This document shows, piece by piece, positions 1 through 10,500 of a stretch of 64,000 bases of DNA. This DNA is from Conchocele bisecta (taxonomy: Eukaryota; Mollusca; Bivalvia; Lucinida; Thyasiridae). The notes beneath the pieces were generated by a model. It saw only the letters and a list, made by a program, of their open reading frames with translations. It ran no database searches and had not been told where the DNA came from. Numbering within the stretch: the stretch's first letter is position 1; each line of letters begins with the position of its first letter. The DNA is taken from positions 12,140,042 to 12,204,041 of the forward strand of contig CM055272.1 in NCBI GenBank assembly GCA_029237695.1. Reading direction: 5' to 3'. The position numbers and the translations under genes were made by a program.

Positions 1-560
1 ATTTTTCAATTTGACTGGAAAAAAAATCTGGGCTCCAGTAGCAAGCATTATTATTTTTAAACTTTTTTTTTCCATTTTTTTTTTTTCTAATTTTTTTTTT
101 TTATTTTTCATTTTTTTTTTCAAATTTATTTTCTTTCAATTTTTGTCCCCCAGTAGACATAACGGTCGTAAGTGGCTATATTACAGACCTATTCAACCTG
201 TGCATGTGCTAGCATGTGCAACTGACCACTGACCACTTACAGGTAATTTATACAGGTAAATGATTATATTACATTTCCGTAAACTGTGTTGAAAATATTG
301 TGGCATTATGTGGACCTGTGCAGATATATGTGAGATAAATATAGGACTATTAAAAAAAATTCTGGGCTACAGTAGCAAGCATTATTATTTTTAATTTTTA
401 AACTTTTTTAAATTTTTTCCATTTTTTTTTTTCATTTTTTTTTTCAAATTCTTTTTCAATTTTTGTCTAGTAGCATAAGGTCGTAAGTGCTATATACAGA
501 CTATTATCATATAATAAAACAATTATTGACTAGTGAGCCATAGAATATAATCTGATATTC
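1..560. repeat. T-rich low-complexity sequence, duplicated
   Basis: Long T runs interspersed with short unique stretches. Bases about 20-190 recur in degraded form at about 350-500, including the words 'gggct' and 'agcaagcattatta' followed by T tracts. I see no gene. The open frame across it is low-complexity Phe/Leu and not credible. Confidence 0.6.
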
Positions 561-578
561 TAGGTTCATAGTCAATAA

Positions 579-760
579 TTGTATAATATGTTCGGGCCAG
601 TGAAAATTGCTTTCGGGCCCAGGCTGGAGGTCAAGGCGGGACAAGGCGAGGCATCTGATTCCGCGGAATTCTTGTTTACTTATCTCCCTTTGTTGTTTCG
701 TGCTCTGATTTTGTATCCAGAGCATAACTCGAACCACGCATTATTACGCTCATTGCTCTT
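579..760 (+). repeat. Repeat element fragment, copy also at 2350-2535
   Basis: A segment beginning near 'gtataatatgttcgggcc' recurs almost unchanged at 2353. It contains the palindrome 'attccgcggaat' followed by 'tcttgt', which is the same hairpin plus TCTTGT tail seen at the ends of other elements in the window. I read it as the 3' end of one Helentron-like element joined to the body of another. Confidence 0.55.
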
Positions 761-764
761 CTAA

Positions 765-1900
765 TTGGTCCTCTACCGCCCTGTGCCAATTCCACGTTTT
801 CGTTGTGCCCCCGTTTCAAGCCCCAGGGTCGAAGGTCAACATACTTAGTGTCTTCAAAAACATTTAACGCTTTAGGGTAAATTATTTTCTTATACTTTCT
901 GTTTTTTTCTTTTCATGGATCATGGATATCTTTCATATTTCATATTAGCATTGCTTCTAATGGCCTTCTTAGTCCTGCCCTGTGCCAAATCCCACGTTCG
1001 TCCTGCCCCACCAATCCAGGGTCAAGGTCACATACTTGGTGCTTCAAAAATCTTTAACGCTCAGGTAAATATCTTATAATTTTTATTTCCATTCACGGAT
1101 CAACTTCATATTTCATATACGCGTTGCTCTAAAAGGTCGTCTACTGCCCTGTGCCAAATCCACGTTCGTCCTGCCACCGCCAAGCCCAGGGTCAAGGTCA
1201 CATACTTAGTGCTTCAAAAACTTTAACGCTCAGGTAAATATCTTATAATTTTTATTTCCATTCACGGATCAAACTTCATATTTCATATCGCGTTGCTCTA
1301 ATGGTCGTCTACCGCCCTGTGCCAAAATCCACGTTCGTCCTGCCCCCCGCCAAGCCAGGGTCAAGGTCACATACTTAGTGCTTCAAAAACTTTAACGCTC
1401 GGGTAAATATCTTATAATTTCTGTTTTCTTTCATGGATCATCTTCATATTTCATATACGCATTGCTCTAATGGTCCTCTACCGCCCTGTGCCAAATCCAC
1501 GTTCGTCCTGCCCCCGCCAATCCCAGGGTGAAGGTCACATACTTGGTGCTTCAAAAACTTTAATGCTCAGGTAAATATCTTATAATTTTTCTTTCCATTC
1601 ACGGATCAACTTCATATTTCATATATGCGTTGCTCTAATGGTCCTCTACCGCCCTGTGCCAAATCCACGTTCGTCCCGCCCCCGCCAAGCCCAGGGTTAA
1701 CATCATATGCTTCAAAAACTTTAACGCTCAGGTAAATATCTTATAATTTCTGTTTTCTTTCACGGATCAGCTTCATATTTCATATATGCATTGCTCTAAT
1801 GGTCCTCTACCGCCCTATGCCAAATCCACGTTTGTCCTGCCCCCGCCAAGCTCAGGGTCAAGGTCACATACTTGGTGCTTCAAAAACTTTAACGCTCAGG
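765..1900 (+). repeat. ~165-bp tandem array
   Basis: About seven monomers of roughly 160-170 bp, each containing 'accgccctgtgccaaatcc', then 'gggtcaaggtcacatactt', then 'ctttaacgctcaggtaaat'. Further monomers of the same family occur at 2930-3120 and 14575-14850. Each monomer carries the word TCAAGGTCA. Non-coding. Confidence 0.85.
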
Positions 1901-1963
1901 TAAAAGAAAATTTTGACTTGCAATTTGGCCTCATTTATTATCAAAGCGATATGTGGGACATCC

Positions 1964-1986
1964 GTGTTCTATGAACACATTTTCTA
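1964..1986 (+). repeat. Helitron-like 3' terminus (hairpin plus CTAG)
   Basis: The palindrome 'gtgttctatgaacac' is followed by 'attttctag' and then T. A stem-loop about ten bases upstream of CTRR followed by T is the classic Helitron-type 3' end. The same terminus recurs near 3174-3192, 14887-14914 and 39445-39465. Confidence 0.55.
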
Positions 1987-2721
1987 GTTTATTACTTACA
2001 CATGCATTTAGAAGTCGACCAAATGTGTCGCACGTAAGAATGACAACTCTTGCGTCGTTAATTTCTTAGTTATCTCCCTTTGTTGTTTCGTGCACTGATT
2101 TCGTGTCTGGAGCATAACTCGAACACCCTTTGGAATATTTTCATGAAACTTCACACATGCATAGACCACGACCCTAAAGGTGTGTCCCGCAAGAATGACA
2201 ACTCTTGCATCACTAATTCTTTAGTTATCTCCCTTTGTTTTTCCGTCACTGATTTTGTCTCCGGAGCATAACTCGAACACCCTTTTTTCAAACTACTTGT
2301 GTATCTGGGGAGGGGGATACACATGCACTGGTCGACAAGCGTCCATTTCTAGTTGTATAATATATTCGGGCCAGTGAAAATTGCTTTCGGGCCCAGGCTC
2401 GAGGTCAAGGCGGGACAAGGCGAGGCATCTGATTCCCCGGAATTCTTGTTTACTTATCTCCCTTTGTTGTTTCGTGCTCTGATTTTGTATCCAGAGCATA
2501 ACTCGAACACCCTTTGGAATATTTTTATGCCCCACCACGATAGTGGAGGGGGCATTTAGTGTTACCCTCGTCCGTCCGTCCATCCGCACACACGAATGGG
2601 TACTTGTTGTAAGCGTACGGGGATCTTATTGGGTAGGGTTAGGATAGTGTTGGGTACTCTTGTTGGGTATTTTTATACAGTAAAAACCCAACAAGTGTTC
2701 ATTCGTAGGAACGTGCGACCT

Positions 2722-2758
2722 GTCCGTCCGTCCGTCCGTCCGTCCGTCCGTCCGTCCG
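2722..2758. repeat. (GTCC)n microsatellite
   Basis: A run of GTCC/CCGT tetranucleotides. Similar runs precede array heads at 2570, 14524, 49686 and 50366, so this looks like a standard part of these repeat elements rather than a random microsatellite. Confidence 0.85.
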
Positions 2759-2763
2759 GGCAC

Positions 2764-2902
2764 ACATTAGGGTACTTATGTGGCTAGCCCCACAGGGTTA
2801 TGGACTTGTTAAAGGATAGGGTTGGTTACAATTAGCCACCTAAAAAATCGTTTTATGTGGCTAATATTTAACATGTGATAAGCCACATAAGTACCCTAAT
2901 GT
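2764..2902. mobile_element. MITE with 22-bp perfect inverted termini
   Basis: The left end 'acattagggtacttatgtgg' is matched by its reverse complement at the right end, with a 22-bp perfect terminal inverted repeat and about 139 bp total. It is flanked on both sides by (GTCC)n. A second, internally longer copy with a decayed right end lies at 50415-50573 in the same (GTCC)n context, which supports a mobile or hitch-hiking unit. Confidence 0.7.
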
Positions 2903-3189
2903 AAGAACGTCCGTCCGTCCGTCACAAAACTTTAACACTCGGGTAAATATCTTATAATTTCTGTTTTCTTTCACGGATCAGCTTCATATTTCATATATGC
3001 ATTGCTCTAATGGTCCTCTACCGCCCTGTGCCAAATCCACGTTTGTCCTGCCCCCGCCAAGCCCAGGGTCAAGGTCACATACTTGGTGCTTCAAAAACTT
3101 TAACTCTCAGGTAAAAGAAAATTTTGACTTGGAATTTGGCCTCATTTATTATCAAAGCGATATGTGGGACATCCGTGTTCTATGAACAC

Positions 3190-3706
3190 ATTTTAGTTTA
3201 TTAAACTCACAATGCATAGAAGACACCAAAGGTGTGCGCACGTAAGAATGACAACTCTTGCATCGTTAATTTCTTATTATCTCCCTTTGTTGGTTTCGTG
3301 CATGTTTCGTCTGGAGCATACGAAACACCCTTTGGAATCATGAAACTTCACACATGCATAGAAGACGACCCAAAGGTGTGTCGCACGTAAGAATGACAAC
3401 TCTTGCATCGTTAATTTCTTAGTTATCTCCCTTTGTTGTTTCGTGCACTGATTTCGTGTCTGGAGCATAACTCGAACACCCTTTGGAATATTTTCATGAA
3501 ACTTCACACATGCATAGACCACAACACTAAAGGTGTGTCACGCAAGAATGACAACTCTTGCATCACTAATTTTTTAGTTATCTCCCTTTGTTTTTTCCGT
3601 CACTGATTTTGTCTCCGGAGCATAACTCGAACACCCTTTTTTCAAACTACTTGTGTAACTGGGGAGGGGGTAACACATGCGCTTGTCGACAAGCGTCCAT
3701 TTCTAG
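3190..3706 (+). repeat. Helitron-like element end (hairpin then CTAG|T)
   Basis: This repeats a segment also found at 1990-2351. Its right end has the perfect palindrome 'gcttgtcgacaagc' (3681-3694), then eight bases, then CTAG at 3703-3706 followed by T, matching a Helitron-type 3' end. Sequence homologous to the second module block starts at the very next base. Confidence 0.6.
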
Positions 3707-4383
3707 TTTTTATTTCAAAATACTTGAATATTGTGCTTGAAATCAATCAGCCTAATTGACTGAGCTGTGCTACAGCTCAGACTCTGCTAATCAGACTATT
3801 TTAATACAAGTTTAGATTGCGTATACATGTTTAGAAACGATGACATTTTTGCAAGATTAACACAGACATTGTGTACAGTTGAACCCGTGTCAAAGGCCAC
3901 CTCCAAATAGCAATGACCACATAAATGACCATGTACAGTCAAGCTTGTGAATAAAGGCCAGCCATGGGAGTAAACAAATTCTAGGTCTTTGTTCACAGGT
4001 GGTCTTTATTCGCAGGGTCATTTATATCGTAATTGTGCCATTGGGACAACAAAAGTGTGGCCTTTACAGCCCAGGTGATTGCTATTCGGCAGGTGATCTT
4101 TATTCACAGGTTTGATTGTATCTTTATTACGATCTGCCACCATTCGTTCGTCTGGCTACTGTTGGGGAGTTGGTGTACGAATCGGCCACATTTTTTTATT
4201 TCAAATTGTCTGCTTTCTGGACGGAAAACATTTGTTTTGCACTTCAATTAGAATAATTTCCTGCATAATACACTTTGTTAGCTGGCGAATCATTTATAGA
4301 AAAATGTCAGTTTCTGTAAATACTTTTCATGAAATGTCGCACATCTTCGTAGGTACTAATCACATGGACTTGTTCTGATTTAG

Positions 4384-4569
4384 GGATTTCTGGGATGGAC
4401 TTGAGTTGCATGGCGTATGTAATGTCGCCCACAGACCCCGACATGTGCATGGGCTCCATGAAGATGGTGGTCTCCACGGACTTGGCCAGTATCCGGGCTA
4501 TGCTTCAGACAGCCAGTATTCAGCTTGCCAACCCAGACTTCGACCCCAACCAGTGTGATGGTAACCAAG
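4384..4569 (+). pseudogene. Module exon (phase 2-1), frameshifted copy
   Basis: Copy of the exon at 17549-17733. The acceptor is 'tgatttag' and the frame begins D-F-W-D-G-L-E. One extra T near 4406 breaks the frame compared with the clean copy, after which the reading resumes as MAYVMSPTDPDMCMGSMKMV. It ends with the residues for NQCDGNQ plus one base. The donor reads gtggtg where the clean copy has gtgagg, another small difference at the end. Given the otherwise near-perfect match, sequencing or assembly error is as likely as real inactivation. Confidence 0.7.
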
Positions 4570-7500
4570 GTGGTGGAACACTACACATAAGTCTGCGTAA
4601 AAGGTTGTAAATACCTTATATCTCTGCATTCCTACTTCACATTGACTTGAGACTTCATATACCTATTAGTCATCATCCATATATTCATGCTGTATCCCAC
4701 ACATGCGGCCCCTGTGCCCAAGGTCAAGGACAAATGACTTAGAAGTTTGCATTCCGAAATTTGCATTAAAGTTTTTAAATACCTTATATCTCTGCATTCC
4801 TAAGTCACATTGACTTGAAACTTCATATATTTATTAGTCATCATCAATATATTCATGCTGTATCCCACTCATGCGGCCCCTGTGCCCAAGGTCAAGGTCA
4901 AATGACTTAGAAGTTTGCGTTCCGAAATCTACGTTAAAGTTTTTAAATACCTTATATCTCTGCAGTCCTAAGTCACATTGACTTGAAACCTCATAATTAT
5001 GCTTATTACTCATCATCCATATATTCATTTTGTGTCCCACTCATGCAGCCCCTGTGCCCCTATGTCAAGGTCAAATGACTTGGAAGTTTGTGTTAAAGTT
5101 TATGTAAAAATTTGCGTTAATGTTTTCACATACCTACTATCTCTGTAACCATAAGTCAGATTTGCTTGAAACTTTGTATGCTTCTTGGGCATCAAACTTC
5201 AAATAAATACATTCTGAGACCATCAAATGCCTCGGTGGGCTCGAAATGTGGGCCGCGGCCATCTGGTTAAACCCCTCCCCATCCCCAATGCAGCAGGTTA
5301 AAACGGGAATGGTTGTTGAACGCCAATCAACAAACAAAAAATAAATATTCCCTCAAAGTTCACTTTGCTAGATAAGTATTCTTTGCAATTTTGGTGAAAT
5401 GGCTACAGGACCATGTAGCCACCTGTCTTCCTTATTATTGCCTTCATGGGCCCATGCTTATAAACGATGTGTTGGCTTTTTATTTTGTTTGGCTAACTAA
5501 TTGTCTCAGACTTCAGCCAAACCTGTGTCAACGTAGCAAGCATCGGCACAATCGTATATTAACTTTAAGCCGGTATACGGCGATAGTACCTATGCGCTAC
5601 CCAAAGCAAGTCAATGAGTGTATCTGTTATTGACAAGCCCTATAAAGTCGTTCCCTGGTCTACCAATAATAGTGAAATCATAATATATTATTAGAAAAAT
5701 ACAGCCTGTCCACACGACCACAGAAAGGGTTATAACAGAACAAATAGGTGTGTAATAATTTTATGCCAAATACTTTATTAAGGAAATCTGATATTATAAT
5801 TCATTGATAACATAAAAATGTCTACATATATGCAATGTGAATAAATTTAATGTTTACCATACAACCAATACACATAGACATGTATTATCAAAAATATAGC
5901 ATTTTAGCTCATAGCAGGCTAATTATAGTATCATAACATGTTGGAAAGTTTACCATGTGGTAAGCGTATATAGTTATACATATAATAACAACAAATTAAA
6001 GGTGCATGGTTATATGGTAAAATAAAAAATGTGTATTATCAGCCAGTGTAATTGCCATGCTCTGTGCATAAATTATATTAGGTTACCATAGCAACCACTC
6101 ATAACACAGGCACAAAACAAACCAAAACCATCTCGCTGTCAATATCATATTTGTATGTAACATTATATTTGTATGTAATATTCTAATTATGCATATTATA
6201 TTCTAACACCATCTGGTATCATGCATGGTACACGAGTATGATGAACTATACATGTACATACTCACTCACCACCATAACCATAGATCCATACATGCATACT
6301 AGCAGATACATGCATATATAAACATATATATGCATATATATACACTCATAAACAACACACATAACAAGTTCCCCTCTTGGTATATTGTCACAACTCCATA
6401 CATAAGTACAACAATGAGTAAGATAGATCTGATGTGCATGTGTTATTCCACTTATAAAATAAAAGGAATTAATTAAGTATAGGTTGTAAATGGTCTATAC
6501 ACCACTATGGTCATTAACAAATATATTATCTTTGAACTCAATGATTGTAGTTCTTATATGGAAGAAGGGCTAACACAGTGATGGAGTTCAAATTGGAAGA
6601 CGGGTTAATCAATGATGTAGGTCTCACTGGAAGAAGGGGGCCTACTAAATGATGGAGTTTACTGTACTGGGACACCAATTTGCTTGAATTAGTTTGCTAC
6701 TGGCGTTTTCATGTTGGACAAGAAAATGGAGTCATGTGTATGAATGTAATAACGAGATGGTGCTTTAAAAAGGAGTATTAATATAAAAAACCAAAACAAA
6801 ATCATATAAATTTGTTAACAATTATATTGCTACAGCTTTTAAACGAGTACTAATGTACGTACTATTAAGATTATATAGTATTATTCCTTCTTTATCCGTT
6901 TATTTTGAAGTGACTTTCAAAAATAAATTTTCCACTATAATAAGTCCATTAGTAAACAAGAGTTATCTCCCCTAAGTCAGAACAAGACTACTGTCACGTA
7001 TGCACATTTTGGTCTAGAAAGTTTGTTTTTAGTGCAAATTTTTATTACTTCAAACTCCTTGTTTGGTGTGTAGCACCAGAGGAAGACCAAATCAAACAAT
7101 TTATAGGAATGACACAGTATATAAGACAGTAATCTGTGCTGGGCTAATGTTAAACCGGTTTTTATGCAAAGTCATGCTGTCAACGCGAATGGGGACACAT
7201 GATGGTTCACAACAGAAATTGGACGTCCGAGATTACTCGCTACATGCATGTATTAGTCATCTAATTGTGGCGTGTTTATTCAAAATATTTACTTCTGTCA
7301 TATTACAAATTATGTTTTGAATGATTGTGAATAATTTTATTTACCCATATTATTTTAACACAAGATGGCGACCGAGAATATGGCGTAAATATCGAGATAC
7401 GCGAAAACCGTACCGCGATACGTATCGTCAGGATGACATATTGCAATATACCGGTATACCGGTATATTGTTGCACCACTAGTAATTACCGATACCACCAT

Positions 7501-10500
7501 TAATCTTTTGCAGTTTTACACTGCGAACCCACAATTATTCCGTCGCGTATTTTTTTTCGCTCGAGTGGACAAAAACGCGCGGCGACGTGACATATGGTAA
7601 TTACCGATATCACCATTAATGTTTTGCAGTTTTGCACTGCGAACCCACAATTAAATAATTGCCGTGTTTCACTCGATCCCATAATTAAATAATTGCCGGT
7701 TTTCACTGGAGCCCATAATTAAATAATTACTGTTATTCACTGGCCCCCACCATGCATCAATTAGAATTTCCTGTGGACCCAACCACCCATACATTTTAAT
7801 TTCATGCAGACCCCACCACCCCCATCAATAAATAATTTGGGTGCTCCCTTGCACGTTTAATTTTGGAATCACCCTAATTGTATTAAATAGCTTGATGATT
7901 CATACTTTTAGAGTGATTTGTTCAGAACAACTTAGGTGCATGTGTACTCCCTCTCCTTAAAGGACACCTGTCTATAAAGGACACTATTACTCTGTCCCTT
8001 GAGTGTCCTGTATACACAAGTTATACTGTATGGTGTTCTTCATCTAAATTGCTTGGCCCTAAATGATACTCTTTTGTGTTGGTGGGTCGTTAAACACCAT
8101 TTCATTCCAATTCATCTGTTTGATGTTAATTTCAAATTGTGTCCAATTCCATCTGTTTTGTGTTAAACTGTGGCCCAATTCCATCTGTTTTGAGTTAAAT
8201 TGTGGTGCAATTCCATCTGGTTGGTGTTAAATTGTGGCCCAATTCCATCTGTTTAATGTTAAATTGTGACGCAATTCCATCTGGTTGATGTTAAATTCCG
8301 CCACAAATCATCTCTTTCATGTTGGATTGTGGCCCAATTCCATCTGTTTCCAGGAATCTGTACGGACCTTGATGCAGTTGTTAATGCAGCCTTCTCCAAA
8401 GGGCAGCATTGTTTGGCTTACTTCAACAACCTTACTATCGGCAACACATTTGCCGCCCACTGTAGGTACGTATATAGACAATACCAGGCTAGTGTCTGTT
8501 GATATCAAGGTTATCAGACAACGCTTGTAAATGTGTAGGAATTCCGAGGCTCGCGGACATCCACATAACCATGTGACTTTGATTACAATTTTGACAGTAT
8601 TTATTCTTTTTTGGTACGTTTTCTCGGCAATCCCAAGTCTGATAGACTTTATGGTACACATTATATCATTATAGTATCCAGCCATGTAGCCCCCATGACA
8701 AAAATTGAGGTCAAATGTGGCTGTGACTGCATACATGAGGCTTATTGAATGTGTGACTAGTGTAGCTCCTGATCCATTAGCTCACTCCCGTAGCCTGATT
8801 ATAGCAATCTGCATTGCTTGTTAGAATCATTACGGGTGTTTCATTGATGGAATGGCGAACAGTGCAGATCCTGATCAGAGTGTGGATTCACGGGCTGATC
8901 TGGATCTACACTGGTCGCAAATTCCATAAGCCCAATTTCTCCAGTCACAGCCACCATTGAGCATGAATGTTGTGATAAAGTTGTTATATCATATTTATTG
9001 GAACTTCACATAATCAGCACTGTGTGCTAAACATTAAGTCTGTGAGAGTATATTTAACATGCCGCATTTTGATATACACCACCAACTGCGCTAATCTTTG
9101 ATATTATTTTTATTTCAAAATACTTGAATATTGTGCTTGAAATCAATCAGCCTAATTGACTGAGCTGAGTTGAGCTGAGCTGAGCTGAGCTGAGCTACTG
9201 CTACAGCTCAGACTCAGCTAATCAGACTATTTTAATACAAGTTTAGATTGCGTATACATGTTTAGAAACGATGACATTTTCGCAAGATTAACATAGACGT
9301 TGTGTACAGTTGAACCCGTGTCAAAGGCTACCTCCAAATAGCAATGACCACATAAATGACCCCGTACAGTCAAACCTGTGAATAAAGGCCAGCCATGGGC
9401 GGAAGTAACAAATTCTGGTCTTTTTTTTTTATTTGTTCACAGGTGGTCTTTATTCGCAGGGTCATTTATATCGTAATTGTGCCATTGGGACAACAAAAGT
9501 GTGGCCTTTACAGCCAGGTGATTGCTATTCGGAGGTGATCTTTGTTCACAGGTTTGACTGTATTCTTTATTACGTCTGCCACCACTCGTTAGTCTGGCTG
9601 CTGTTGGGGACGTTGGTGTACGAATCGGCCACATTTTTTATTTCAAATTGTCTGCTTTCTGGACGGAAACATTTGTTTTGCAGTTCATTAGAATAATCTC
9701 CAGTATAATATTTCTTGCTGTACATAAAAATATTTTTTCCGCCAGAGGTGCATACAGCCGTAGTTATGGAATCACCCATTCTGTTTGGGACAAGCTGTGA
9801 CATTTTGTACCAAAGAATATGTTTAAATGAGAATTGTTTACAAAATTTGCGATCATTTCTTTGAAATTTGAAAGTTGATGAAATTTTCAGAGCAAATGCG
9901 GAACAGAATTTTCTATATGGTATGAACACTTTGCTAACTGGTGAATCATTTATAGAAAATGTCAGTTTCTGTAAATACTTTTCATGAAATGTCGCACATC
10001 TTCGTAGGTACTAATCACATGACTTGTCTGATTTAGGGATTTCTGGGATGGACTTGAGTGCATGGCATATGTAATGTCGCCCGCGGACCCGGACATGTGC
10101 ATGGGCTCCATGAAGATGGTGGTCTCCACGGACTTGGCCAGTATCCAGGCTATGCTTCAGACAGCCGGTATTCAGCTTGCCAACCCAGACTTCGACCCCA
10201 ACCAGTGTGATGGTAACCAAGGTGAGGAAAACTACACATAAGACACGCCATATGTTATTAACCCCAATATCCGTGTCTTTGCTTACCATTACCTCAATGG
10301 CTTCGATAAGCTGCACAACGATCATGCTTACTCCGGCGACCATGGTCCACTTGCCAGCTTCTACCCAGATGAAGAGTGTCTAAAGGGTCAGTGTACATAG
10401 GAAATACCAGGCTATCTGTTGTATATAGGGAATACCAGGCTATCTGTTGTACATAGAGTATACCGGCCTATCTGTTGTACATAGGGACTACCAGGCTATC

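Larger units (their letters stand above)
5061..8100 (+). other. Long intron, mostly without recognisable features
   Basis: AT-rich intron sequence between two exons. Visible items are a palindromic 'ggccgcggcc' followed by 'atctgg' at about 5255, resembling the hairpin plus CTAG tail at 30757. There is also a SINE-like tail ending in A-rich 'caacaaacaaaaaataaat' at about 5320-5345, and TA/TGCA microsatellite sequence near 6300-6350. I see no exon here. Confidence 0.5.

Noticed and set aside
8317..8736. 139-codon minus-strand frame opposite the exon at 8354, repeated at 21450-21818
   Set aside because: It is the shadow of a real + strand exon plus MITE sequence; no supporting splice sites or family resemblance.
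9433..9929. Open frames on both strands of the repeat before the DFWDGLEC exons
   Set aside because: Present in several repeat copies with frame-breaking differences and no splice-consistent borders.
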